From Minisyncoccota bacterium (lineage in GTDB: Bacteria > Patescibacteria > Paceibacteria > UBA9973 > UBA918): 59,239 nt of DNA. The translations under genes were made by a program, and so were the position numbers. Below the pieces are notes generated by a model. It was not told the origin of the DNA, did no database searches, and was given only the letters and a program-made list of their open reading frames with translations. Position 1 is the first letter of the stretch. Every line of letters begins with the position of its first letter. The stretch spans positions 1 to 59,239 of the forward strand of contig JAIPIB010000006.1 of the NCBI GenBank assembly GCA_021734905.1. The letters run 5' to 3'. Shown one piece after another: positions 52,401 through 59,239 of this stretch.

Positions 52401-52707
52401 AGCAGAGAAGTCGAAAACGTTAAATAATCAGTCATTGAGATTCAAGGCTTTAATCTCAAGTGAATTTAGTAAAGATTGGCCATCAAAACTACGTGATTGG
52501 TGGAATTTAGATTTTGATCCATTACTGAAAAAGTTAAAACTTAAGCTCCCCCTGCAACAAAAAGATGAGTTTTACTCTTTGCATCAGAAGTATCAAAAAG
52601 AGTGTCTAGACAATAAGAATGAAATATTAAGACTAGAGAGTGAAATCGACCAACTAGTCTATGAGGTTTACGAGTTAACTTCCGACGAGATAAAGCTACT
52701 TGAATGA
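49489..52707 (+). CDS. Type IIG restriction-methylation enzyme
   Basis: A single 1072-residue protein with nuclease, N6-adenine methylase and target recognition. PD-(D/E)XK nuclease: PD at 86-87 and ELK at 107-109. Methylase: AdoMet motif VLDPACGSGAF near 456 and catalytic NPPY near 578. The C-terminal third (about 650-1020) resembles TaqI/Eco57I-type recognition domains and ends in a coiled coil. A self-sufficient R-M system that cuts unmodified foreign DNA; specificity cannot be predicted. Confidence 0.92.
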   Translation: MASLFGKHRLKALAETVNTADVQEYIDLIQTWHKDYKDGSLKTDKETSREQAYNQDFFIKILGYKEKPSNPYSLEPKATTEKGQLPDAVLSYSDPEQDIKNIAAVVELKGASVDLDRPQRREGNMSPVQQGFKYKAQYRNCPFVVVSNFWEFRLYRDNLLDYEVWNLDDLVNPDNDYFLFKTWFALLKFENFTSASGPSKTEELLTDIRVEQEEIGKKFYKIYREARLELLRDIYRNNPLVKDNIDLGIEKAQKIIDRIVFTCFAEDTGLLPDNTLHRVLKAAEGSAFGGSLWNTLKGFFEAIDVGSTKLEIPDGYNGGLFKHDPDLNNLKISDNPLKTVISLGSYNFGEDLSVTILGHIFEQSISDLEEIKSKVNESQNLEAIAHSRRKKDGIFYTPDYIVRYIVDNSLGLYLREHEEKFKEEFKLKGDINDENYEKRERQVYEKYQKFLEGVKVLDPACGSGAFLVYVFDYLMAENKRVANILGSGLFSTDQYIRSILKNNIYGVDLNEESVEITKLSLWLKSAEKGKKLTSLDKNIKCGNSLIDNPEVAGDKAFNWNKEFPDIMQSGGFDVIVGNPPYVRLQGIRSGSDADVDYYEQQYDTARGRFDLYVLFIEKAMQLLSDQGKVSYILPHKFLGSKFGEATRQFLTKNNYVEKIVHFGSHKIFTDASTYTCILLLSNKNNVVAYKSSSPDSLLDDSSFINVPYGNLNEEGWVFTDEDSSLLLDKVKSQPVKLKDAFDKISRGVVTGADSIFILTGRIEGNQFKGYSKELESEVILESDVVQPLLMGGSVGRYTVYDRDLFILYPHKIDDHGKTISFSESELSNRYPKAFEYLSLFKNVLVDKKVKYKTNPELWFSLHNSREIGVFKNRKIITPYLALSPNMLIDDEEFCTNDKCTNLVFKDSDNVNLQNTYFAILNSKLTAYYISKISSEFSGGYFAYTNVYLEPFSFPKMQDETIDLFSSKVEKIAEKSKTLNNQSLRFKALISSEFSKDWPSKLRDWWNLDFDPLLKKLKLKLPLQQKDEFYSLHQKYQKECLDNKNEILRLESEIDQLVYEVYELTSDEIKLLE

Positions 52708-54187
52708 CATGCATCTCACCAAAACAGACTTTAAAGAATATCTCATTTGCCCTAAATGGTTATGGGTTAAGAAAAATAAACCCGAACTTGCGATTGAGGG
52801 AGAGATGTCACTGTTCCTACGAAAACTCATCAATGACGGCTACGAAGTAGAAGGCTTGGCTCAGCAACTATTTCCTGAAGGAGTAGAAGTCTCTGGTAAC
52901 GCTACTGAGCTACTAAGTACTACCCAAGAACTGCTCACCAAGAAGCAGACCATGTTTCAAGCAACCTTTGAGACAGTTGATGGACTATTTGCAAAGATAG
53001 ACGTACTAGCTTTTGATTATGTAACTGATAGCTTGAATCTGTATGAGGTGAAAGCGAGCTCATCTATTAAAACTGACCTACAGCACAATCACATCAAAGA
53101 TATAACGTTTCAGACAATAGTTGCTGAGCAAGCTGGTGTAACAATTAATAAGAGCTATATCATCCACATCAATAAAGACTATCGACGCAGTGGAGATATT
53201 GATCCTAAGCAATTATTTATAGTCGAAGACGTTACCAAGCAAGTGCAGGAGAATAGAAGTGTAGTGGAAACAGAAATTGCAGAAGCTCTAGCTTATTTAG
53301 CACAGGATGACATTTCTCTTGAAGGTTGTAACTGTCTTTATCGAAGTCATGGTCAGCGTTGTGATTCCTTTGGTTTGTTCAATTCCGAAGTGCCAGAATA
53401 CTCGGTACATCACATTGTTGGTGGTAAAAAACTACAAACGCTCATCGATAGTCAGGTCTTAGCAGTGACTAACATTCCAGAAGATTTTGACCTCACTGAC
53501 AATCAGCGAGAAAAGGTCACCTTGCAGAAAACAGGTCAACCACTAATTGATGAAGGAGCAATTAGAGACACACTGAACAAGCTTATTTTCCCGCTGTATT
53601 TTCTTGATTACGAAACGTTTGGAAAGCCGTACCCGGTTCTTGATGGGTACACCACAAATCAACAAATCGTATGCCAGTACTCTCTGCACGTTCTCCAAGA
53701 AGACGGTAGGTTAGAACACCATGAATATCTAGCTGACGATTTTGATACCGCCACTGTTGGTTTACTAGAACATATGCAGATAAACATCGGTCCAATTGGG
53801 AGCGTAATTGTTTGGAATCAAAGTTTTGAAAAAGGTAGGAATGATGAACTTGCTGAAATACACCAAGAGTATGCAGGATTTCTGAACGATATAAATAGTC
53901 GGGTGTATGACTTGATGTTGGTTTTCAAAAAAGACTATCTCCATCCCAACTTTTACGGCAGTGCTTCGATCAAAAAGGTCTTGCCGGTAATGGTGCCTGA
54001 GCTGACGTATAAGAATCTTGAGATTCAGGATGGTACAACGGCTCTTAGTGAATGGGAGAAGGTTGCTGGTGGTCAATTAACTGGCGAGCAAGCCGAGTTA
54101 GTTAGGAAAGATTTACTGAAATATTGTGAACGAGATACGTTTGCGATGGTTGAGTTGTATCGGAAGTTGGTAGACTTGATTAAGTAA
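52700..54187 (+). CDS. DUF2779: Cas4-like nuclease fused to DEDD exonuclease-like domain
   Basis: A 495-residue protein. The N-terminal half has LTKTDFKEYLICPKWLWV and CNCLYRSHGQRCDSFGL, the Cys set of a Cas4-type Fe-S nuclease, with the E-x-K core in LNLYEVKASSS. The C-terminal half carries FLDYETFG, VIVWNQSFEKGRN and YCERDTFAMVELY, a DEDD-like RNase H fold exonuclease. Its start overlaps the type IIG gene by 8 bp, so it belongs to the same defence operon. Confidence 0.85.
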   Translation: MNDMHLTKTDFKEYLICPKWLWVKKNKPELAIEGEMSLFLRKLINDGYEVEGLAQQLFPEGVEVSGNATELLSTTQELLTKKQTMFQATFETVDGLFAKIDVLAFDYVTDSLNLYEVKASSSIKTDLQHNHIKDITFQTIVAEQAGVTINKSYIIHINKDYRRSGDIDPKQLFIVEDVTKQVQENRSVVETEIAEALAYLAQDDISLEGCNCLYRSHGQRCDSFGLFNSEVPEYSVHHIVGGKKLQTLIDSQVLAVTNIPEDFDLTDNQREKVTLQKTGQPLIDEGAIRDTLNKLIFPLYFLDYETFGKPYPVLDGYTTNQQIVCQYSLHVLQEDGRLEHHEYLADDFDTATVGLLEHMQINIGPIGSVIVWNQSFEKGRNDELAEIHQEYAGFLNDINSRVYDLMLVFKKDYLHPNFYGSASIKKVLPVMVPELTYKNLEIQDGTTALSEWEKVAGGQLTGEQAELVRKDLLKYCERDTFAMVELYRKLVDLIK

Positions 54188-54188
54188 A

Positions 54189-54782
54189 ATGGATAAAAAT
54201 CAACAAATTTTTGAATTAATTTCTCGAAGACTTGATCAGCAAATGGAGTCTGTTGATTCTTTCACAACTAAAGCTGGTTTAGTATTAGCAACTGTAGGTG
54301 TTGTATTTGCTGGGTATACACAAATGTTCAGTATTGTCGGATGGATAACAGAATGCACCGAACCACTACTTATTATAGAAATTATAACGCTATTTATTGC
54401 AGGTTTTTGTGCGTTCACCTCTCTTATTTATGGTGGAGAAAAAGGACGATGGCACCACGATCCTGATCCAAAAAAGTTGTATGAAAATAGAGAAAACAAA
54501 AATATCGAAGATGATATTGCTAAATCAATGGTCAATGCCTACGAACACAATCGTGATATATACGTGACAAAATATAAATGGTTACAGTATGCACGGTATG
54601 CTTTATACTTAAGTGCATTAGTTTTTATAATCCATCTAATACTATTTTTTAATATGAGTGAAACAGACCGCAAGAATCAAATTGAATCAGAAAGCCCACA
54701 AAGCGAACCGATTGTGCCTTCTGTCGATTTAACCAATGAGGTTCAAAAAGGTGATGAGCCAAAAGAAACTAAAAGTAACTAA
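54189..54782 (+). CDS. Membrane protein, SLATT-like effector candidate
   Basis: A 197-residue protein with an N-terminal helix and three membrane segments (about 26-43, 57-81, 136-156). RRLDQQMESVDSFTTKAGLV followed by a hydrophobic helix resembles SLATT/2TM effector starts in nucleotide-signalling defence systems. The C-terminal tail is acidic and soluble. It begins one base after the DUF2779 stop. A membrane-disrupting effector role is inference from layout. Confidence 0.65.
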   Translation: MDKNQQIFELISRRLDQQMESVDSFTTKAGLVLATVGVVFAGYTQMFSIVGWITECTEPLLIIEIITLFIAGFCAFTSLIYGGEKGRWHHDPDPKKLYENRENKNIEDDIAKSMVNAYEHNRDIYVTKYKWLQYARYALYLSALVFIIHLILFFNMSETDRKNQIESESPQSEPIVPSVDLTNEVQKGDEPKETKSN

Positions 54783-54785
54783 TTT

Positions 54786-55469
54786 CTAGATTATAGGAGT
54801 GCACATATCTACTCGTTCAGCAGCAATGTAGTCAAGTTTGGTTTTTGCTCCATCCAGCACTTTGTCATCAAGTGAGAATTTCTGTATCGGCACAATTCCT
54901 CGACCAGAGTATTCAAGCGTTTTGTATAGGTATCCAAGAAACGATTCAGTGTATCGATAGCAACGAATACACCTAGCAATTTTGTCTTCAATATCGTCTG
55001 AGTATCCTTTCCATTTTTGTAGATAGTAATACCTATCAATCCAATCATTCACCACAAACACCAAGAGTTCAGTTAGTTGCTTCCGTGCTAACACATTACC
55101 TTTCTGTGAGAGTCGGACTAAAGCAATAATAATTTTGTCTTGATACTCACGATCACTATCTTCGTGGGTAGTAATGAGGGTGTAAAGTTTATCTTTATAC
55201 TTTACTAACACTTTATCAACTTCAGCCTTGTCTTCATACGGTGTGGCTGACACATAACGATAGCGTCGCCAGCGACTCTGGTATGAACGGTCAATTTTGC
55301 TCGTAACGTAATCCCAATCAATACCACCAGTATCAGACCGATAATGTTTGTATACATACCGATACACCCGTGGAGTGGTAGCTGAAATCCACGAACTACT
55401 AATCGTAGTTGGGTTATGCTCAACAATTGCTGCGTTTAGTTCAATAAAAATATCTTTTTGATTTATCAT
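54786..55469 (-). CDS. Unknown 227-residue basic protein
   Basis: It converges on the membrane protein gene with only 3 bp between them. It is rich in Tyr, Arg and Lys. The segment from QLTELLVFVVNDWIDRYYYL through DDIEDKIARCIRCYRYTESF faintly resembles sigma-70 region 2 in pattern, but no motif is firm. It could be a regulator or an antitoxin-like partner of the operon. Confidence 0.55.
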   Translation of the reverse strand: MINQKDIFIELNAAIVEHNPTTISSSWISATTPRVYRYVYKHYRSDTGGIDWDYVTSKIDRSYQSRWRRYRYVSATPYEDKAEVDKVLVKYKDKLYTLITTHEDSDREYQDKIIIALVRLSQKGNVLARKQLTELLVFVVNDWIDRYYYLQKWKGYSDDIEDKIARCIRCYRYTESFLGYLYKTLEYSGRGIVPIQKFSLDDKVLDGAKTKLDYIAAERVDMCTPII

Positions 55470-55596
55470 ATTTTATTTACTCATTAACATTTAAAGCTAC
55501 AATGATTTTTGATACATGTATAAAGTTCAATGTAGAGAGAAATGAAGTGTTTGAAAATAAGGTGAAAAAGTAAAAAACTTTTTAGTCGAGACCTGC

Positions 55597-55602
55597 TAAA
55601 AT
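55597..55602 (+). promoter_or_regulatory. -10 box of mgtE
   Basis: TAAAAT, 6 nt before the ATG; a leaderless-type promoter. Confidence 0.4.
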
Positions 55603-55608
55603 AATGCA

Positions 55609-56877
55609 ATGGGAAAAACTAATGGTCAAAACGTACAACAAGAGTTAGTGCGTAATATTACCTACCACGCAAAAGACCGCCTAGAGCGGTTTCGCTCACT
55701 TCCGCTCGAAATCCAAAGTGCAGTATTTGAAAAACTATCCCCACACGTTCAGCAGAGTATCTTGGAAAAACTGAACACAGATGAGATATTGCAACTTTTG
55801 GACCATTTTGACCTCCAGAAAGCCGAGAATGTGTTAGCTCGTATTCGTAACCAAAAGCGACGAGAAAAGCTAGCGCTACGGCTAAAATCAGACCTCAAAG
55901 AAAAAGCCGAGTACTTTCTACGGTTTCATCCGAAAGCGGAACTCAATCTGCTTAATTTCAACTATCTTCTTTTGCCAGAAGATACCACTATCGGACAAGC
56001 GTCAGATGCGATTGATGAACATTATCGTGAGGTAGGCAAATTGCCAGAAGTATTGGTACATAAAAATGGTGAGTGTATCGGTGAAGTGAAGCCAAGTATT
56101 CTCATTCGTGAAAGTAATCGCAAGAAGCTATCTGGTTTTGTCTCATCAGTTCCAACCGTGTCATACCAAGCCGAACTTGATGATGTGGTACAAACATTCA
56201 AGGAAACGAAACACGGCAAGGTGACCGTACTTGATACTGATGGGAGTGTTGTGGGTATTATCTACGCTGATGATGCACTAAAACTATTTGGCAGTGACCC
56301 TGCCGCTTCACTCTACGATTTTGCGGGTGTGGCAGATAGTGAGCGAGCCACAGACGGAATGTGGAGCAAGGTCAAGCACCGATATAAGTGGCTCATCATC
56401 AACCTTGGTACAGGTTTTTTGGCAGCATCTGTGGTGAGTTTATTTGAGAATACGCTCAATGAGTTAGTACTTCTGGCTATCTATATGCCAATTGTCGCTG
56501 GTATGGGAGGTAATGCTGCTACCCAGACATTAGCAGTGATTGTACGGGGTATCACTGTTGGTGAAGTGGCACTCAAGAACAGTGTAAAACCCATCCTGAA
56601 TGAAGTTGGGGCTGGGTTAGTCAACGGAGCTATCACTGGCGTGCTTATTGCTATTGTGGCTACACTCTGGAACCAAAGTGCACTACTAGGTCTTGTGCTT
56701 GGAATTGCGATGGTGGTCAACCTTATCGTCGCTGGTTTTTTTGGAGCGTTTATACCACTTCTGATGAAAGCGATAGGGAAAGACCCTGCTACATCTGCGA
56801 CTATCTTCATTACCACTGCAACTGACGTACTTGGGTTCTTTGTGTTCTTAGGTTTGGCGACCGTGATTTTGTTGTAA
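55609..56877 (+). CDS. mgtE: Magnesium transporter MgtE
   Basis: A 422-residue Mg2+ channel/transporter. It has the cytosolic MgtE_N domain (about 25-125, LPLEIQSAVFEKL), a CBS pair (about 130-250) with acidic Mg-sensing residues, a plug helix, and five membrane helices with the pore signature PIVAGMGGNAATQT and TDVLGFFVFLGLAT. Slightly shorter than the usual 450. Confidence 0.93.
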   Translation: MGKTNGQNVQQELVRNITYHAKDRLERFRSLPLEIQSAVFEKLSPHVQQSILEKLNTDEILQLLDHFDLQKAENVLARIRNQKRREKLALRLKSDLKEKAEYFLRFHPKAELNLLNFNYLLLPEDTTIGQASDAIDEHYREVGKLPEVLVHKNGECIGEVKPSILIRESNRKKLSGFVSSVPTVSYQAELDDVVQTFKETKHGKVTVLDTDGSVVGIIYADDALKLFGSDPAASLYDFAGVADSERATDGMWSKVKHRYKWLIINLGTGFLAASVVSLFENTLNELVLLAIYMPIVAGMGGNAATQTLAVIVRGITVGEVALKNSVKPILNEVGAGLVNGAITGVLIAIVATLWNQSALLGLVLGIAMVVNLIVAGFFGAFIPLLMKAIGKDPATSATIFITTATDVLGFFVFLGLATVILL

Positions 56878-56949
56878 ATTTTAACTACTCTTTAAGTAAC
56901 AATCACAACAGTATTCTTTCTTTGAATGAGTAATAGTGTAAACGAGACA

Positions 56950-57089
56950 GTGACCGAGGTGGGTAATATGTGTCTCATTTGTCTCACTCACAAAAACTCC
57001 CTAGTGACCGAGGTGGCTCGTATAAGGAGTAGAAGGTAGTCGAACATGTCCTTAGTTTACTTGACCCCATAGGTTCATGACCGTGGTGG
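56950..57089 (+). repeat. Three 13-mer repeats
   Basis: GTGACCGAGGTGG at 56950-56962 and 57004-57016, and a variant ATGACCGTGGTGG at 57077-57089. Spacings are 54 and 73 bp. They lie in the 276-bp gap before the NYN gene, which otherwise holds only its promoter. Confidence 0.6.
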
Positions 57090-57140
57090 GCAGCTCGTTA
57101 TTATTTTAATTATATTTTAGTTAACCTCTTTAACTTTTGC

Positions 57141-57146
57141 TATACT
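57141..57146 (+). promoter_or_regulatory. -10 box of the NYN gene
   Basis: TATACT, 7 nt before the ATG; no SD. Confidence 0.5.
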
Positions 57147-57153
57147 TAGCACA

Positions 57154-57678
57154 ATGGGCAATACTGCATACATAGATGGTCAAAATCTTTTCATGGGAAC
57201 CACAAAACGTGATCCATCATGGAAAGTTGATTTATTGAAGTTGCGAGTTTATCTAGAAAAGAAATACCATGTGTCAAAAGCATACTACTATCTTGGCTTT
57301 GTACAAAATGGCGAACAGTTTGAATCTTTGTATGAGGAAATCCAAAGTGCTGGTTTCATTCTAGTATTTCGAGAACATAATTCTGCGATGCTCGGGAAAA
57401 AGAAAGGGAACGTGGATTCTGACATTATCTTTTCAGTCATGAAGAGAATGTATCGTAAGGAGAAATTTGATAAGTTAATATTGGTGTCTGGGGATGGTGA
57501 TTATAAAATGATGGTTGATTTTTTGATTGAAGAAAATAAACTGGAGAAGGTTTTGTTTCCGGACGGGAAAAGAGCGTCATCTTTATATAAGAAAATTACT
57601 CGTAAATATTTTGATGATCTTAGTAATGAAGGAGTAAAGAAGAAGATTGAAAAAGAAAAGGGGGCCTTAGGTAATTAA
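57154..57678 (+). CDS. NYN-domain (LabA/DUF88-like) nuclease
   Basis: A 174-residue PIN-like RNase candidate: YIDGQNLFMG at the N-terminus with the first Asp, KGNVDSDIIFSVMKRMY in the centre and LVSGDGDYKMMVDFLIE supply the acidic metal site. RNA cleavage is the family expectation. The stop codon lies inside the terminator loop. Confidence 0.9.
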   Translation: MGNTAYIDGQNLFMGTTKRDPSWKVDLLKLRVYLEKKYHVSKAYYYLGFVQNGEQFESLYEEIQSAGFILVFREHNSAMLGKKKGNVDSDIIFSVMKRMYRKEKFDKLILVSGDGDYKMMVDFLIEENKLEKVLFPDGKRASSLYKKITRKYFDDLSNEGVKKKIEKEKGALGN

Positions 57679-57695
57679 CCGTTCGGGCCCCTTTT
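57657..57695 (+). terminator. Terminator of the NYN gene
   Basis: 10-bp stem AAAAGGGGCC / GGCCCCTTTT with the coding end and stop in the loop. Confidence 0.75.
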
Positions 57696-57776
57696 CGTCG
57701 TGATATTTAAATTATACCCGATAGAGAAAAAGAATCAAGTTTCAACGGTAATGTGCTTACACATTATCTCGTATCA

Positions 57777-57804
57777 TTGACACATGGAAATATCGTGTTA
57801 GTCT
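57777..57804 (+). promoter_or_regulatory. Candidate promoter of the radical SAM operon
   Basis: Consensus -35 TTGACA (57777-57782), 16 bp, weak -10 TAGTCT, then about 40 nt of leader with SD AAAGGAGG before the ATG. Confidence 0.45.
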
Positions 57805-57844
57805 GAAATTAGATGAACTTTTAACATAAAAGGAGGCCAAAAAA

Positions 57845-58906
57845 ATGGCTAAGACACGTAGTACAAGGATTTCCCCTAACACTTTTTGGCTTAACGTTAC
57901 AGATTTTTGTAACAATAAATGTGTCTGGTGTTATGAGAAGGAAATGAACGATCATCACCAGAAGATACCAATTTCTCTCGCGAAACAAATCATATTTACA
58001 ATGAGTAGAGTTGGGGCAACGGAATGTCTCCTTATTGGAGGCGAGCCAACCCTGCACGATGATTTGCCGAGTATCGTATCTTTTGTCAAGGAAACTGGGA
58101 TGCGTGCGGTCCTCATAACTAACGGGAGGAAACTCGCAAAAAGAGATGTTGTGGAATCATTGCGAATCAGCAGTGTTGATTCTATCAATGTATCTGTGCA
58201 TGGATGGGATGCTGTGTCCTATCTGCAGTTGACAGGTGCATCGAAGGGGTTTTCTGAGATGGCACAGGGAATCTCTAATGTCCGGGAATCTGGGATTGAT
58301 ATTGCTGCATCTTTTGTCTTATCTCGGCACGTAATCGGTCACATGGAATCCATTGTTGAATCAATTGCAAAACTTGGATTTAGCCGGGTTGAGTACAACA
58401 TGGGGTCACCTTCTGTCGGCAAGGATGCTATCGATGGTAGTTTCTTGATACCAATAGATATGCAAAAAGAAATTGTGCTTGAAGCTTGCCGGCTTAGTGT
58501 TGAGTATGGAGTATTTCCGGGTTTCAACCTGAATATTCCACACTGCTTGTTTAGTCAGGATGAATTCAAGATTCTCAATGAGCATGCTTATATTTCATCC
58601 GGATGCACCATTCGAAGTGGCTCAGGGGTTATATACAAGATTGACGGTTCGCTCGCTGTCTGTAACCATTTATTGGATTTTCCTGTTGCGGCAGGGCTAG
58701 ATGCAGGAAAACTTCTGGATAGCGGCAAATTTTCGTCATTTTGGAATTCAGTTTCCATGGCCGCCGTTCGAGAAGAAATTACCTGTTATCACCATGAGTC
58801 ATGTGCAGTATGTCCTCATTGGGAAGCGTGCGCTGGTGGCTGCCCTATAAATTGGATGTATTTCAATCCAGACGAAGTTGACTTGCATCCAATCGGTGTG
58901 GTATAA
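57845..58906 (+). CDS. Radical SAM/SPASM peptide-maturase candidate
   Basis: A 353-residue radical SAM enzyme. The [4Fe-4S] motif C-x3-C-x2-C is at Cys22, 26 and 29 (DFCNNKCVWCYEKE); GGEPTL is the SAM-binding GGE motif. The C-terminal region carries a SPASM-like set of cysteines (314, 320, 323, 329 and 333, in CAVCPHWEACAGGCP) for auxiliary clusters, the hallmark of peptide-modifying members. A strong SD (AAAGGAGG) precedes the ATG. A 45-residue Cys-bearing peptide gene follows 37 bp later in the same operon and is the probable substrate. Confidence 0.88.
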   Translation: MAKTRSTRISPNTFWLNVTDFCNNKCVWCYEKEMNDHHQKIPISLAKQIIFTMSRVGATECLLIGGEPTLHDDLPSIVSFVKETGMRAVLITNGRKLAKRDVVESLRISSVDSINVSVHGWDAVSYLQLTGASKGFSEMAQGISNVRESGIDIAASFVLSRHVIGHMESIVESIAKLGFSRVEYNMGSPSVGKDAIDGSFLIPIDMQKEIVLEACRLSVEYGVFPGFNLNIPHCLFSQDEFKILNEHAYISSGCTIRSGSGVIYKIDGSLAVCNHLLDFPVAAGLDAGKLLDSGKFSSFWNSVSMAAVREEITCYHHESCAVCPHWEACAGGCPINWMYFNPDEVDLHPIGVV

Positions 58907-58943
58907 ATAAATTCCGAGTAATCAATATATGAGGAGTAGTGCT

Positions 58944-59081
58944 ATGAGTAAGCTCATGGAAGTTCTTAAAAAATCAAAGCGTGCCCGCCAGTCGAGCAAA
59001 AAATTCAAGGGCGTCGGCGGACAGGGTAATCGCGTTGGATCGTGTCATGGTAGTCACTGCACCAGATGCCCCACCAATTGA
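58944..59081 (+). CDS. Short Cys-containing peptide, candidate maturase substrate
   Basis: 45 residues, start set by GAGGAG 7 nt upstream. The N-terminal part is a basic amphipathic stretch (MSKLMEVLKKSKRARQSSKK), a possible leader; a Gly-rich section FKGVGGQGNRVG follows, and the end SCHGSHCTRCPTN has three cysteines, two histidines and Thr/Ser/Asn acceptors suited to thioether or other radical cross-links. A terminator closes the operon 17 bp later. Leader and core borders are guesses. Confidence 0.7.
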   Translation: MSKLMEVLKKSKRARQSSKKFKGVGGQGNRVGSCHGSHCTRCPTN

Positions 59082-59098
59082 TCTTTGTGATCACCCAC

Positions 59099-59139
59099 CC
59101 CCTGCCTCGAGCATTTTTCGAGTCAGGGGTTTTGTTTTT
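59099..59139 (+). terminator. Terminator of the radical SAM/peptide operon
   Basis: CCCCTG-CCTCGA pairs with TCGAG-T-CAGGGG (one mismatch) and is followed by TTTTGTTTTT. Confidence 0.85.
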
Positions 59140-59201
59140 AAGAAACTATCTTACTACCTACTAATACAGAAAAGTTCCAACATCGTCCCATACGGCCGCT
59201 T

Positions 59202-59239
59202 GAAATGAAAATACTCCCTTCTGGGTGTATTTTCATTTC
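59202..59239. terminator. Bidirectional terminator at the window end
   Basis: GAAATGAAAATAC and GTATTTTCATTTC form a long stem with a GC tip (CTCCC / GGGTG); it belongs to a gene beyond the edge or closes this side. Confidence 0.65.

Noticed and set aside
48324..54782. BREX, DISARM or CBASS system
   Set aside because: No PglZ, BrxL, DrmA/B or nucleotidyl cyclase (CD-NTase) is present; the methylase is of the type IIG kind.
56878..57153. Possible CRISPR array
   Set aside because: Only three short 13-mer repeats with unequal spacing; no 25-40 bp repeats and no cas gene in the window.

Overview
The window looks like a chromosome segment of a Patescibacteria / Candidate Phyla Radiation bacterium, probably Parcubacteria-like. 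The evidence is compact AT-leaning gene content, a single-copy housekeeping set (RecG, LigA, GatCA, RF2, FtsEX, PyrG), a type IV pilus locus of the CPR kind with small PilN/PilO proteins and several FTLIE pilins, group I introns inside tRNA genes, and many genes with a Pribnow box only 6-10 nt before the start codon. An RF2 gene is present and UGA is used as a stop, so the standard bacterial code applies. Lineage is inferred from gene content; no phylogeny was computed.

Layout. 1-800: a 16S rRNA-like 3' tail at the very edge, then a GC-rich minus-strand unit with a near-consensus promoter, an operator-like palindrome and a 35-residue peptide. 0.8-8.4 kb: recG, malic enzyme, rhodanese, an SD-led secreted protein, DUF1697, tag and two small envelope proteins. 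8.4-12.8 kb: accessory segment with two pairs of inverted repeats. One pair encloses a four-gene Xre/membrane-protein cassette; the other encloses a large serine recombinase whose reading frame ends antisense inside tRNA-Ser(GCU). 13.0-26.8 kb: comF, then the pilus locus (pilM, N, O, B, response regulator, pilT, pilC, three pilins, a REP-associated transposase with REP palindromes, pilD, four minor pilins). 26.9-40.3 kb: core genes ligA, gatC, gatA, two nucleotidyltransferases, a tRNA cluster with two group I introns plus a decayed homing endonuclease and a tRNA relic, prfB, ftsE, ftsX, pyrG, and tRNA-Gln. 40.5-55.5 kb: a mobile and defence island with a DUF5677-like protein, a second serine recombinase, terminase large and small subunits, two DNA methyltransferases, a PD-(D/E)XK nuclease, a type IIG restriction-methylation enzyme, a Cas4/exonuclease-like DUF2779 protein and a membrane protein. 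55.6-59.2 kb: MgtE, an NYN nuclease, and an SD-led operon of a radical SAM/SPASM enzyme with a 45-residue Cys-containing peptide.

How the genes work together. The pilus locus is essentially complete for assembly: inner-membrane platform PilM/N/O/C, extension motor PilB, retraction motor PilT, prepilin peptidase PilD, and major and minor pilins. The 48.3-54.8 kb genes look like one restriction/defence operon. The 43.8-47.7 kb block is a phage packaging start module with methylases but no portal, capsid or tail gene. The best candidate for an undescribed system is the radical SAM enzyme plus short peptide at 57.8-59.1 kb, which has the architecture of a ribosomally made, post-translationally modified peptide locus; the short peptide gene at 518-625 may be a second small-peptide unit of unknown role.
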